Assembly (NCBI RefSeq): GCF_026241855.1
Contig: NZ_JAPJDC010000001.1
Location: 3,410,001 to 3,474,000 of the forward strand
Length of the DNA: 64,000 nt
Reading direction: 5' to 3'
DNA from: Curtobacterium flaccumfaciens pv. betae
GTDB lineage: Bacteria; Actinomycetota; Actinomycetes; Actinomycetales; Microbacteriaceae
The position numbers were made by a program, and so were the translations under genes. Below are positions 44,758 to 53,662 of this stretch, piece after piece (the first letter of the stretch is position 1; the number at the start of each line of letters is the position of its first letter). Below the pieces are notes generated by a model, which was given only the letters and a program-made list of their open reading frames with translations, searched no databases and was not told where the DNA came from.

Positions 44758-45920
44758 GGCCGCTCGCCCCGCAGGTACTCCCCGACCCGTCCCTCGATGT
44801 CGTGGCCCTCGTAGAACCGGGGCACACGGCTGCCGATCCGGCAGACGATCTCCTCGCCGATGGTCTCGAGCGCCGCGCCCCACTCGAGCACGGTCATCTC
44901 GTCGTGCTCGCCGGTGCCGAACAGCACGACGGTGTCGCCGGTCTGCACGTCGTCCTCGCCGACGTCCACCAGGAACTGGTCCATCGCGACGCGGCCAGCG
45001 ATCGGGTAGCGCTTGCCGCGGATCGCGACCTCGATGCGGCCCTGCGCCAGACGCGGGACCCCGTCGGCGTACCCGACGGGCACGAGGGCCAGGGTCGTCT
45101 CGGTCGCGGTGCGGTACGTGTAGTCGTAGGAGACGCCGGTGTCGACGGGGACGCGCTTCGTCTTCGCGACCGACGCGGTCAGGGTCATCACCGGCTCGAG
45201 TCCGAGGTCGGCCGCCGAGACGCCGTCGGCTCCGGGGATGCCGAACAGGTTCGCGCCCATCCGGACCATGTCCTTGCGGAACTCCTTGCGCTCCAACCCC
45301 GCGAGCGACGCGGCGACGTGCTCCATCGGGACGTCGAGCCCCAGGTCCTCGGCGATCTCGATCGCGGCGTCGAACACGGCGACCGCGGCGCTGTCCTCGT
45401 GGTCGGACGCCTCGGCCAGGTGCGTGTACGCGGCGACCACCTCGATGCGGCCGTTCCGCTGGGCGTCCCGGGCGAGCTCGACGAGCGCCGGCCAGTCCGC
45501 CGGGGTCGCGCCGTCGCGGTGCAGGCCGGAGTCGACGCCGAGGTGTACCCGGGCCGGGCGCTGGTCGACGGCGTCGACGATGCGCTGCAGCTCGGCGACG
45601 TTCGAGACGCCGAGGTCGACGGCCGAGTCGATGGCGTCACGGAAGTCCAGATCGGGGTCGTGCTGCCAGGTGAACAGGTGGACGTCCTCGCCGACGCCGA
45701 TCGAGCGCAGGCGCAGGGCCGCGGGCACCGTCAGCACACCGATCCAGCGGATGCCGGCGTCGACGGCGGCGAGCGCGATCGGCTCGAGGCCGTGCCCGTA
45801 CGCGTCGGCCTTCATGATCGCCATCACGGCGACCGGGTCCATCCACTCACGGACACGGTCGAGGTTGGCACGGTAGGCGTCGAGGTCGATGCGCGCCTGA
45901 CGCAGCGGTGCGGAGCTCAC
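44754..45920 (-). CDS. alr: Alanine racemase 1
   Basis: A 388-residue PLP enzyme interconverting L- and D-alanine for peptidoglycan. The PLP lysine is in MAIMKADAYGHG; HLGVDSGLHRDGA, FGIPGADG, GVSYDYTYR (catalytic Tyr), VGYADGVPR and the complete RVAMDQFLVDVG motif are present. The start GTG 45920 has GGAGGAC upstream and overlaps the preceding racemase gene by four bases. It keeps the full active-site set, so this copy is the better candidate for the housekeeping alanine racemase. Confidence 0.93.
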   Translation of the reverse strand: MSSAPLRQARIDLDAYRANLDRVREWMDPVAVMAIMKADAYGHGLEPIALAAVDAGIRWIGVLTVPAALRLRSIGVGEDVHLFTWQHDPDLDFRDAIDSAVDLGVSNVAELQRIVDAVDQRPARVHLGVDSGLHRDGATPADWPALVELARDAQRNGRIEVVAAYTHLAEASDHEDSAAVAVFDAAIEIAEDLGLDVPMEHVAASLAGLERKEFRKDMVRMGANLFGIPGADGVSAADLGLEPVMTLTASVAKTKRVPVDTGVSYDYTYRTATETTLALVPVGYADGVPRLAQGRIEVAIRGKRYPIAGRVAMDQFLVDVGEDDVQTGDTVVLFGTGEHDEMTVLEWGAALETIGEEIVCRIGSRVPRFYEGHDIEGRVGEYLRGERP

Positions 45921-47020
45921 GTCGTCCTCCGTTCCACGCTGCGGCCGATCCGGGCGACCACCTCGTAGTTGATCGTGCCGATGGCGTCGGCCCAGTCCTC
46001 GACGGCGGGGTCGCCGTTCGCGGGGTCGCCCCACAGCACCGCCTCGTCGCCGACCTGCACGTCGGCGTCGCCGATGTCGACGTGCATGGCGTTCATCGCG
46101 ACGCGTCCGACCACCGGGAACGTCCGGTCGCCGATCCGCACCGAGACCCGGTTGCCGAAGTCGCGGTCGAAGCCGTCCGCGTAGCCGAGGCCGATCACGG
46201 CGAGACGGGTGTCCGTCTCGGCGCGCCAGGTGTAGCCGTAGGAGACGCCGTCGCCCGCGGCGACCGGCACGGTGCGGAGCACGGCTGCGGTGACCCGCAT
46301 CGCCGGGCGCAGCCCCAGGTCGGCCGAGGTGCGACCGTCGAAGGGGCTCAGCCCGTACAGGGCGAGTCCGACGCGGGACAGGTCGTGGCGGGTCTCCGGA
46401 ACGGCGATGCTCGCGGCACTCGCGGCGAGGTGCACCACGTCCGGCACGATGCCGTTCGCGGCGAGGCCGTCCAGCGCCCGCTGCAGCGCGGCGTCCTGGT
46501 CGAGGTCGTCGGTGCGCGACGCGTTCGACAGGTGGGACATGAGCCCCTCGACCCGGGTGCGGTTGCCGCCGCGGGCCAGGGCGCCGGCGGTCGCGAAGAG
46601 CTCGGCCCACTCGGACTCGACCGCACCGTTGCGGCTGAGGCCGGTGTCGACGCACAGGTGCACGGCGCGGACGTCGGAGTCGGCTGCTGCGGAGAGCTGC
46701 TCGACGCTCGACACCGCGGGCGTGACGTCGAACTGCGCCGCGCGGCGGAAGTCCTCGTCGGGGGCGTGCAGCCACGCGAGGATCCGGACCCCCTCGTCGA
46801 TGCCGCCCTGACGGAGCGCGACGGCCTCGTCGATGTCGGCGACCCCGAGCCACTCGGCACCGGCGTCCACGAAGGCCTGCGCGGCGTCGAGGGCCCCGTG
46901 GCCGTACGCGTTCGCCTTGACCACCGCGATGACCCCGGCCGGGGCGACCCGGTCGGCGATGGTCGCGTAGTTCTCGATCAGGGCTCCGCGATCGACCGTG
47001 ATGCCGGTGAACGCGCTCAC
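45917..47020 (-). CDS. Alanine racemase 2 (divergent paralogue)
   Basis: A 367-residue alanine-racemase-family protein upstream of alr. The PLP lysine is in VVKANAYGHG, and HLCVDTGLSRNGA, YGLSPFDG, GVSYGYTW (Tyr) and LGYADGFDR are present. The usual MDQ motif near the C-terminus reads RVAMNAMHVDIG here: the Asp and Gln are replaced by Asn and Ala. Activity or substrate may therefore differ from the neighbour (another amino acid, or a regulatory role). It overlaps acpS and alr by four bases each, so both racemases are made from one transcript. Confidence 0.88.
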   Translation of the reverse strand: MSAFTGITVDRGALIENYATIADRVAPAGVIAVVKANAYGHGALDAAQAFVDAGAEWLGVADIDEAVALRQGGIDEGVRILAWLHAPDEDFRRAAQFDVTPAVSSVEQLSAAADSDVRAVHLCVDTGLSRNGAVESEWAELFATAGALARGGNRTRVEGLMSHLSNASRTDDLDQDAALQRALDGLAANGIVPDVVHLAASAASIAVPETRHDLSRVGLALYGLSPFDGRTSADLGLRPAMRVTAAVLRTVPVAAGDGVSYGYTWRAETDTRLAVIGLGYADGFDRDFGNRVSVRIGDRTFPVVGRVAMNAMHVDIGDADVQVGDEAVLWGDPANGDPAVEDWADAIGTINYEVVARIGRSVERRTT

Positions 47021-47412
47021 CGGACCGTTCCTTCCAGGACCACGTCTGTTCCTTCCAGGACCACGAACGCGGTCGCGATCCCTCCATCATGCGAGAGCGA
47101 CAGGTGCACGCTCGTCACGCCACGCGCGTGCGCCACCTGCCGGGCGCCCTGGTGCAGGGTGAGCGACGGGTTCCGCTGGTCGTCGGACACGACCTCGAGG
47201 TCCTGCCAGCTCAGCCCGGCACTCGACCCGAAGGCCTTGATCAGGGCTTCCTTCGCCGCGAACCGTGCGGCGAGGGACGCGATCGGCCGGGGTTCGCCGT
47301 CACGGACCTGCTCGGACGGCGTGAACAGCCGCGCCCGCATCGCCGGTGTGCGCTCCAGCACCCGTTCGAACCGCTCCAGGTCGACCACGTCGACCCCGAT
47401 CCCGATGATCAC
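47017..47412 (-). CDS. acpS: Holo-[acyl-carrier-protein] synthase
   Basis: A 131-residue phosphopantetheinyl transferase that activates acyl carrier protein. IIGIGVDVVDLERFERVLER and RFAAKEALIKAFG carry the metal-binding Asp and Glu; VHLSLSHDGGIATAFVVLE is the C-terminal strand. A 21-base tandem duplication (47027-47064) adds a repeat of VVLEGT at the very end (VVLEGTDVVLEGTVR). Its TGA overlaps the racemase 2 start. It lies eight bases before the glmS stop region on the same strand, downstream of glmS. Confidence 0.94.
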   Translation of the reverse strand: MIIGIGVDVVDLERFERVLERTPAMRARLFTPSEQVRDGEPRPIASLAARFAAKEALIKAFGSSAGLSWQDLEVVSDDQRNPSLTLHQGARQVAHARGVTSVHLSLSHDGGIATAFVVLEGTDVVLEGTVR

Positions 47413-47420
47413 CGTCGCGA

Positions 47421-49268
47421 CTACTCGACGGTGACCGACTTCGCGAGGTTGCGTGGCTGGTCGACGTCGAGGCCCTTGGCGGCGGCGAGCTCCATGCCGA
47501 ACATGTGCAGCGGTGCCACGGCGAGCAGCGGCTCGAACAGCGGGGTCGCGAGCGGGATCCGCAGGACCTCGTCGGCGAAGGGCAGCACCGCGGCGTCGCC
47601 TTCTTCGGCGATCGCGATCACCCGGGCGCCGCGGGCGCGGATCTCCTGGATGTTCGAGACGACCTTCGGGTGCAGCGATCGGGGGTCGCGCGGCGACGGC
47701 ACGATGACGAAGACGATCTGACCCGGCTCTATCAGGGCGATCGGGCCGTGCTTGAGCTCACCGGCGGCGAAGCCCTCGGCGTGGATGTACGCGAGCTCCT
47801 TGAGCTTGAGGGCGCCCTCGAGTGCGATCGGGTAGCCGACGTGGCGGCCGAGGAACAGCACGCTCCGGGTGTCCGCCATCCAGCGGGCCAGGTCCTTGAT
47901 GCCGGCGGCGTCCTCGATGGTCTGCTGCAGCTTCGGCGCGAGCCCCTCGAGCTCGGCCACCTGCTCGGCGATCTGCTCGGTGGTGAGCGTGCCGCGCAGC
48001 GTCGCCAGGTGCAGCCCGAGCAGGTAGAGCGCGACGCCCTGGGCGATGAAGGCCTTGGTCGACGCGACGGCGACCTCGGGTCCGGCGTGCGTGTAGATCA
48101 CGGCGTCGGACTCACGCGGGATCGTGGCGCCCTGGGTGTTGCAGATCGACAGGACCTGCGCGCCCTGCTCGCGGGCGTACTTGACGGCCATCAGCGTGTC
48201 CATGGTCTCGCCGGACTGGCTGATCGAGACGACCAGGGTGCGCTCGTTCAGCACCGGGTCGCGGTACCGGAACTCGTGCGCGAGCTCGACCTCGACCGGC
48301 ACACGTGCCCACTGCTCGATGGCGTACTTGCCGAGGATGCCGGCGTAGGCGGCGGTGCCACAGGCGATCACGATGACGCGGTCGACGGTCGCCAGGCGGT
48401 CGGCGATCGGGTCGAGGTCGGTCAGCGTGACGGCACCGTCGTGGACGCGACCGAGGATCGTCTTCGCGACGGCCTCGGGCTCCTCGCTGATCTCCTTCGC
48501 CATGAACGAGCTCCAGCCGCCCTTGTCGGCGGCGGAGGCGTCCCAGTTGACCTCGAACTCGCTCGGCGTGGCCGGGGTGCCGTCGAAGTGGATGACGTCC
48601 ACGCCGTCGGGGCGGATCGTGGCGATCTCGTCCTGCCCGATCGACAGCGCGCGCTGCGTGTAGGCGACGAACGCGGCGACGTCCGAGCCCATGAAGTTCT
48701 CGCCGTCACCGAGCCCGACCACCAGGGGCGAGTTGCGACGGGCACCGACGACGACTCCGGGCTGGTCGGCGTGCACGACGAGGAGCGTGAAGGCCCCCTC
48801 GAGTCGCTGCACGGCCTGCTGCATGGCTGCGGTCAGGTCACCGGTCTCGCGGAAGGCGCGTCCGACCAGGTGCGCGGCGACCTCGGAGTCGGTCTCGCTG
48901 CGGAACTCGATGCCCTCGGCCTGCAGTTCGGCGCGGAGCTCGGAGAAGTTCTCGATGATGCCGTTGTGGATGAGGGCGAGCTTGTCGCCGTCGGCCAGGT
49001 GCGGGTGGGCGTTGCCGTCGGTCGGGCCACCGTGGGTCGCCCAGCGGGTGTGCCCGATGCCGGTCGCGCCGTCCGGGATCGGCGACGACTCGAGCTCGTC
49101 GACCAGGGCCTGGAGCTTGCCGGCCTTCTTGGCCGACACGAGGTCTCCGGCTGGGTCGACGACGGCGATGCCCGCCGAGTCGTAGCCGCGGTACTCGAGG
49201 CGACGGAGGCCACCGAGGAGGACGTCCTGGCTGCTGTTGCTGCCGACGTAGCCGACGATTCCACACAT
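47421..49268 (-). CDS. glmS: Glutamine-fructose-6-phosphate aminotransferase (isomerising)
   Basis: A 615-residue enzyme making glucosamine 6-phosphate from fructose 6-phosphate and glutamine, the first step to UDP-GlcNAc. The start ATG 49268 exposes the catalytic Cys2 (MCGIVGYVG). RRLEYRGYDSAG, HTRWATHGGPTDGNAHPH and HNGIIENF belong to the glutaminase domain; CGTAAYAG, SISQSGETMDT, GPEVAVASTKAF, the hinge and the end DQPRNLAKSVTVE belong to the two SIS domains. No glmS ribozyme is seen upstream. GlmM, the next enzyme, is encoded at 50968. Confidence 0.97.
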   Translation of the reverse strand: MCGIVGYVGSNSSQDVLLGGLRRLEYRGYDSAGIAVVDPAGDLVSAKKAGKLQALVDELESSPIPDGATGIGHTRWATHGGPTDGNAHPHLADGDKLALIHNGIIENFSELRAELQAEGIEFRSETDSEVAAHLVGRAFRETGDLTAAMQQAVQRLEGAFTLLVVHADQPGVVVGARRNSPLVVGLGDGENFMGSDVAAFVAYTQRALSIGQDEIATIRPDGVDVIHFDGTPATPSEFEVNWDASAADKGGWSSFMAKEISEEPEAVAKTILGRVHDGAVTLTDLDPIADRLATVDRVIVIACGTAAYAGILGKYAIEQWARVPVEVELAHEFRYRDPVLNERTLVVSISQSGETMDTLMAVKYAREQGAQVLSICNTQGATIPRESDAVIYTHAGPEVAVASTKAFIAQGVALYLLGLHLATLRGTLTTEQIAEQVAELEGLAPKLQQTIEDAAGIKDLARWMADTRSVLFLGRHVGYPIALEGALKLKELAYIHAEGFAAGELKHGPIALIEPGQIVFVIVPSPRDPRSLHPKVVSNIQEIRARGARVIAIAEEGDAAVLPFADEVLRIPLATPLFEPLLAVAPLHMFGMELAAAKGLDVDQPRNLAKSVTVE

Positions 49269-49338
49269 GGAACCGATCCTACGGTCTGCCTGGACGCCCA
49301 CCCTGCGAAGTCCCGGGGGTGGGGATAACGTTTCGGCC

Positions 49339-49824
49339 ATGGGACGCTTCGACGACATCGCCATCACCACGCTGCACGGCGAGGACACCACGTTCGGCGC
49401 CTACGCCGACAAGGCCGTACTGGTCGTGAACGTCGCCTCCCGGTGCGGCCTCGCTCCGCAGTACGAGCAGCTCGAGGCCCTGCAGAAGCAGTACGGCCCC
49501 CGCGGGTTCACGGTGCTGGGCTTCCCGAGCAACCAGTTCCTGCAGGAACTCGGCTCGTCCGAGGCGATCGACGAGTACTGCTCCACCACGTGGGGTGTGA
49601 CGTTCCCGATGTCCGAGAAGGTCAAGGTCAACGGCAAGAGCGCGCACCCGCTCTACCAGGCCCTCAAGGAGACCCCGGACGCCGACGGCAAGGCCGGCCG
49701 GGTCGCGTGGAACTTCGAGAAGTTCCTCGTCGCCCCCGACGGCACCGTCACGCGCTTCCGTCCCACCACGAAGCCGGACGCCCCCGAGGTCGTCGCTGCC
49801 ATCGAGGCGGCCCTGCCCGCCTGA
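49339..49824 (+). CDS. Glutathione peroxidase family protein (thiol peroxidase)
   Basis: A 161-residue peroxidase with VVNVASRCGLAPQYEQLEAL (the peroxidatic Cys at about residue 38), VLGFPSNQFLQELGSSEAI and WNFEKFLVAPDG. The usual Gln is in SNQF and the Trp in WNF. Actinobacteria generally lack glutathione, so this enzyme probably uses thioredoxin. The second Cys lies in DEYCSTTWGV, a position used for resolving disulfides in thioredoxin-linked members. Divergent from glmS. Confidence 0.9.
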   Translation: MGRFDDIAITTLHGEDTTFGAYADKAVLVVNVASRCGLAPQYEQLEALQKQYGPRGFTVLGFPSNQFLQELGSSEAIDEYCSTTWGVTFPMSEKVKVNGKSAHPLYQALKETPDADGKAGRVAWNFEKFLVAPDGTVTRFRPTTKPDAPEVVAAIEAALPA

Positions 49825-49858
49825 CGCGTCGCGTCCTGCGGGCGCGCACCGAGCACTG

Positions 49859-49914
49859 GACGGGAGGCCCGGGGCACGTGAGCCGGTCGGCTCACGTGCC
49901 CCGGGCCTCCCGTC
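49859..49914. terminator. Long perfect hairpin after the peroxidase gene
   Basis: A perfect 26-bp stem with a 4-base loop; left arm begins GACGGGAGGCCCGGGGCACG and the right arm ends GGGCCTCCCGTC. It starts 34 bases after the peroxidase stop and ends 15 bases before coaA. It probably terminates the peroxidase transcript; the outer part (GACGGGAGGC) matches the CCTCC repeat family. Confidence 0.75.
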
Positions 49915-49929
49915 TGTACGCTCGATCCC

Positions 49930-50874
49930 ATGCCGTTCTCGGAGACCGCCGTCGCGCACCCGACCCCGTTCGTGGAGATCCCGCGTGACGAGTGGTCCCA
50001 GCTCGCACCGAAGGAGCACCTGTCGCTCACCGAGACCGAGATCGTGCAGCTGCGCGGTCTCGGCGACCGGCTGGACATGCAGGAGGTGCAGGAGGTCTAC
50101 CTGCCCCTGTCCCGCCTGCTCACGCTCTACGCCGCCGGTGCGCGCAACCTGCACGCCGAGACGAGCCGCTTCCTCGGGGAGCGCGCCGGACGCACGCCCT
50201 TCGTCATCGGCGTCGCGGGCTCCGTCGCGGTCGGCAAGTCCACGGTCGCCCGTCTGCTGCGCGAGCTGACGAAGCGCTGGCCGGACACCCCTCGGGTCGA
50301 GCTCGTGACGACCGACGGCTTCCTGTACCCGAACGCCGAGCTGGAGCGACGCGGGATCATGGACCGGAAGGGCTTCCCGGAGTCGTACGACCGCCGCTCC
50401 CTGCTGCGCTTCGTGAGCCAGGTGAAGAGCGGGGCGACCGAGGTCCGCGCGCCGTACTACTCGCACCTGGTCTACGACATCGTGCCCGATGCCGAGATCG
50501 TCGTCCGGCAGCCCGACGTGCTCATCGTCGAGGGCCTCAACGTGCTGGCGCCGCCGGTGCACGGGCGGCTCGCGCTGTCCGACCTGTTCGACTTCACGAT
50601 CTACGTGGACGCGAAGACGAAGGACATCGAGTCCTGGTACGTCGACCGGTTCCTCGCGCTGCAGGAAGAGGCGTTCTCGAGCCCCGACTCGTTCTTCCAC
50701 CGGTTCGCCTCGCTCTCGCGTGAGGACGCGGTACGGACGGCGACCGAGGTCTGGCGGGCGATCAACGAGCCGAACCTGATCGAGAACGTGCTGCCCACGC
50801 GCTCCCGCGCCACCCTGGTGTTGAAGAAGGGCGCGAACCACAAGGTGAACTCGGTCCTGCTCCGCAAGATCTAA
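49930..50874 (+). CDS. coaA: Pantothenate kinase, type I (CoaA)
   Basis: A 314-residue kinase catalysing the first step of coenzyme A synthesis. Walker A is [17 protein letters not shown] (near residue 95); [42 protein letters not shown] and VEGLNVL are type I signatures, and the protein ends [21 protein letters not shown] in the usual way. The N-terminal 45 residues include [13 protein letters not shown], typical of the family. It is convergent with glmM. Confidence 0.96.
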   Translation: MPFSETAVAHPTPFVEIPRDEWSQLAPKEHLSLTETEIVQLRGLGDRLDMQEVQEVYLPLSRLLTLYAAGARNLHAETSRFLGERAGRTPFVIGVAGSVAVGKSTVARLLRELTKRWPDTPRVELVTTDGFLYPNAELERRGIMDRKGFPESYDRRSLLRFVSQVKSGATEVRAPYYSHLVYDIVPDAEIVVRQPDVLIVEGLNVLAPPVHGRLALSDLFDFTIYVDAKTKDIESWYVDRFLALQEEAFSSPDSFFHRFASLSREDAVRTATEVWRAINEPNLIENVLPTRSRATLVLKKGANHKVNSVLLRKI

Positions 50875-50885
50875 GCGGAGGGCAG

Positions 50886-50957
50886 CGCAAAACACCGGTG
50901 TTCGCGAGCTGAACCGCGGTCTGCGCGTGTTCAACCGGCGAACACCGGTGTCTTGCG
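50886..50957. repeat. Inverted repeat with ACACCGGTGT core between coaA and glmM
   Basis: Outer arms CGCAAAACACCGGTGTTCG (50886-50904) and CGAACACCGGTGTCTTGCG (50939-50957) are inverted with one mismatch; each arm also contains the small palindrome ACACCGGTGT. Weak inner arms GCTGAAC and GTTCAAC lie between. The layout resembles the other nested elements, and its outermost GCAA(A/G)A...TCTTGC matches the ends of the GACGCC family. It fills the space between convergent stops and may terminate both transcripts. Confidence 0.8.
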
Positions 50958-50967
50958 GAGGAAACCC

Positions 50968-52341
50968 CTACGCGGCGTCGAGCGCCAGGCGGTCCTGCAC
51001 GACGGCGGCGAGCTCCTCGGCGATGCGCTGGGCATCGTCCTGCGAGGCAGCCTCGACCATGACGCGCACGACCGGCTCGGTGCCCGACGGACGGAGCAGC
51101 ACACGGCCGCTGTCCCCGAGCGCCTCGCTCGCGGCGGCGATGGCGTCCTGCACACCCTGGTCGGCGAGCCCGTGACGATCAACGCCCCGGACGTTGAGCA
51201 GCACCTGCGGGAACACGGTCATGCACGAGGCGAGCTCCTGCAGCGACTTCCCCGTCCGCGCCATCTCGGCGACCAGGTGCAGTCCGGTCAGGATGCCGTC
51301 GCCCGTGGTGGCGAACTCGTTGAAGATGATGTGGCCGGACTGCTCGCCACCGATGGAGTAGTCGCCCTCGGTCATCTTCTCGAGCACGTAGCGGTCGCCC
51401 ACGCCGGCCTCGATCACGGTGATGCCCGCGTCGGCCATGGCGCGCTTCAGCCCGAGGTTCGACATGACCGTCGCGACGAGGGTGTCGTCCTTCAGGCGGC
51501 CGCGCTCCTGCAGGGACAGCGCGAGGATCGCCATGATCTGGTCACCGTCGATCGCGTTGCCCGCGGCGTCGACGGCCAGGCAACGGTCCGCGTCACCGTC
51601 GTGCGCGACGCCGACGTCGGCACCGTGCTCGAGCACCGCGCGGGCGAGGTTGTCGATGTGGGTCGAACCGACGCCGTCGTTGATGTTCCAGCCGTCGGGA
51701 TCGGCGCCGATGAGCGTCACACGGGCACCCGCGTTGACGAAGACCTCGGGCGAGACGCCGGCGGCGGCACCGTTGGCGCAGTCGAGCACCACGTGGATGC
51801 CGTCGAGCCGGTGCGGCAGCGTGCCGAGCAGGTGCACCACGTAGCGGTCCTCGGCGTCGGCGAACCGCGAGATGCGCCCGACGTCGATGCCGGTGGGGGT
51901 GGGTGCGGAGTGGTCGTGCATGGCCGCTTCGATGCGGTCCTCGACCTCGTCCGGCAGCTTGCGGCCACCCGTGGCGAAGAACTTGATCCCGTTGTCGGGA
52001 GCGGGGTTGTGCGATGCGGAGATCATCACGCCGAAGTCGGCGTCGATGTCCGCGACGAGGAACGCTGCGGCGGGGGTGGGGATGACCCCGGCGTCGAGCA
52101 CGTCGACGCCGGCCGAGGCGAGCCCGGCCGCGACGGCGGCACCGAGGAACTCGCCGGAGACGCGCGGGTCACGCGCGAGGACCGCGCGCGGGCGCGGTCG
52201 ACCCGACGCCCGGCGGGCGTCGGCATGGTGTCCGTGTGTGAGGACGGCCGCGCTCGCCTGGGCAAGACCCAGTGCGAGCGCGGCCGTCAGCTCGCCGTTG
52301 GCGAGACCACGAACCCCGTCGGTACCGAACAGACGCGGCAT
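50968..52341 (-). CDS. glmM: Phosphoglucosamine mutase
   Basis: A 457-residue enzyme converting glucosamine 6-phosphate to the 1-phosphate. [15 protein letters not shown] is the canonical start; the phosphoserine is in [17 protein letters not shown]; the metal loop is [20 protein letters not shown] binds sugar and [14 protein letters not shown] binds phosphate. A Gly/Arg-rich loop ([18 protein letters not shown]) near residue 40 is longer than usual. It follows rpsI by 22 bases in the order rplM-rpsI-glmM. Confidence 0.97.
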   Translation of the reverse strand: MPRLFGTDGVRGLANGELTAALALGLAQASAAVLTHGHHADARRASGRPRPRAVLARDPRVSGEFLGAAVAAGLASAGVDVLDAGVIPTPAAAFLVADIDADFGVMISASHNPAPDNGIKFFATGGRKLPDEVEDRIEAAMHDHSAPTPTGIDVGRISRFADAEDRYVVHLLGTLPHRLDGIHVVLDCANGAAAGVSPEVFVNAGARVTLIGADPDGWNINDGVGSTHIDNLARAVLEHGADVGVAHDGDADRCLAVDAAGNAIDGDQIMAILALSLQERGRLKDDTLVATVMSNLGLKRAMADAGITVIEAGVGDRYVLEKMTEGDYSIGGEQSGHIIFNEFATTGDGILTGLHLVAEMARTGKSLQELASCMTVFPQVLLNVRGVDRHGLADQGVQDAIAAASEALGDSGRVLLRPSGTEPVVRVMVEAASQDDAQRIAEELAAVVQDRLALDAA

Positions 52342-52363
52342 GGCGATCTTCAGCCGGTGACGA

Positions 52364-52849
52364 CTAGCGCTTCGAGAACTGCGACGCCTTGCGGGCCTTC
52401 TTGAGACCGGCCTTCTTGCGCTCGATGACGCGGGCGTCACGGGTGAGGAAGCCGGCCTTCTTGAGGGTCGCGCGGTTGTTCTCGCGGTCGATCTCGTTCA
52501 GGGTGCGGGCGATGGCGAGGCGGAGCGCGCCGGCCTGACCCGAGGGGCCACCACCGGTGATGCGGGCGACGACGTCGTACGAGCCGAGGAGCTCGAGCAC
52601 CTTGAAGGGGTCGTTGATGAGCTGCTGGTGCAGCTTGTTCGGGAAGTAGTCCTCGAGCGTGCGGCCGTTCACGACGAACGTGCCGGAGCCCGGGACGAGC
52701 CGGACGCGCGCGATGGCCTCCTTGCGGCGCCCGACGGCACCGCCGGAGACGTTGAGGATCTGACGGGGAGCAGCCTCGGCAGCGGCGGGTGCGCTCTCCG
52801 TGGTGAAGCTCTCCGGGGTCTGGTCGAGGGAATCAGCGATCTGAGCCAT
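52364..52849 (-). CDS. rpsI: 30S ribosomal protein S9
   Basis: A 161-residue S9 protein. The core begins [21 protein letters not shown] and ends [17 protein letters not shown], the conserved basic tail that reaches the P site of the ribosome. The first 35 residues (Ala/Glu/Ser/Thr-rich) are an actinobacterial extension. It lies 36 bases after rplM, the normal L13-S9 pair. Confidence 0.97.
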   Translation of the reverse strand: MAQIADSLDQTPESFTTESAPAAAEAAPRQILNVSGGAVGRRKEAIARVRLVPGSGTFVVNGRTLEDYFPNKLHQQLINDPFKVLELLGSYDVVARITGGGPSGQAGALRLAIARTLNEIDRENNRATLKKAGFLTRDARVIERKKAGLKKARKASQFSKR

Positions 52850-52885
52850 GAGTTTTCTGTGTCCTTGAAGTCGTCGTGGCCGGAA

Positions 52886-53332
52886 CTACTGTGCGACCTG
52901 GTCGAAGATGTACGGCTTGGGCTGCTGCGCGGCGTGCGGGTGCTCCGCGCCGGCGTAGACCTTCAGCTTCTTGAGCTGCTCGCGGCCGAGGGTGTTCTTC
53001 GGCAGCATGCCGCGGATCGCCTTCTCGACGGCGCGGGTGGGGTGCTTCTCGAGCATCTCCGGGTAGGAGGTCGCCGTCAGGCCGCCCGGGTAGCCCGAGT
53101 GACGGTAGTAGACCTTCTTCGCGAGCTTCGAACCGGTCAGGGCGACCTTGTCGGCGTTCACGATGATGACGAAGTCACCCATGTCCATGTGCTGGGCGAA
53201 GGTGGCCTTGTGCTTGCCGCGCAGGAGCGCCGCGGCGTGGGTGGCGAGACGGCCGAGGACGACGTCGGTGGCGTCGATGACGATCCAGTCGTGCTGGACG
53301 TCTGCCGGCTTCGGTGAGAACGTGCGAGTCAC
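52886..53332 (-). CDS. rplM: 50S ribosomal protein L13
   Basis: A 148-residue L13 protein: [56 protein letters not shown] and [32 protein letters not shown] are standard. The GTG start 53332 gives the normal length; longer upstream frames run into the leader. First gene of rplM-rpsI-glmM. Confidence 0.97.
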   Translation of the reverse strand: MTRTFSPKPADVQHDWIVIDATDVVLGRLATHAAALLRGKHKATFAQHMDMGDFVIIVNADKVALTGSKLAKKVYYRHSGYPGGLTATSYPEMLEKHPTRAVEKAIRGMLPKNTLGREQLKKLKVYAGAEHPHAAQQPKPYIFDQVAQ

Positions 53333-53662
53333 AGGAGTGCTGCTTTCGTGTCGAGGTGAGGAGTCCGTGAATCCCACTCCGGTCGGGAGTTCCACGGGCA
53401 GAAGCACGGGGAACACCTCGGTTGGAGGGCTCATCTGACTGTCCGCGCGCGGGGCGCACAGACCAAGGTGAGAGCCTAGCCGACGCGGGGTACGTCGGTC
53501 AAACGCGTCCCGCTGCCGGCCTGGAGGCGCGGGGCGGCCCCGCACCGCGCCTCCCGTCCGCCGCACGGTCGCGCCCACCGCGCATGGTGCGCAGAAACGG
53601 TCGGGTCCGCTGTTCGAACCCGACCATTCCTGCTCACGAAGTGCGCCCGTGGGGCGTGGGGA
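53333..53662. other. Intergenic region with rplM leader and a CCTCC-type repeat
   Basis: The 330 bases between rplM and the nuclease gene contain the rplM promoter/leader (about 53333-53480), a CCTCC-type hairpin (GGAGGCGCGG at 53523-53532 pairing with CCGCGCCTCC at 53545-53554), and a small hairpin GGTCGGGT/ACCCGACC at 53599-53625. I see no gene here. Confidence 0.6.

Noticed and set aside
49269..49338. A glmS ribozyme or other riboswitch upstream of glmS
   Set aside because: Only about 70 bases separate glmS from the divergent peroxidase gene; no ribozyme-like core is visible, and such elements are rare in this phylum.
50901..50940. LexA/SOS-box-like GTTC...GAAC words
   Set aside because: Spacing between the half-sites does not fit the SOS box, and they are parts of the larger inverted repeat between two convergent stops.
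53599..53625. A tRNA T-arm-like hairpin (GTTCGAACC within GGTCGGGT/ACCCGACC)
   Set aside because: No acceptor stem, D-arm or anticodon arm can be folded around it; it is probably a weak hairpin or terminator.
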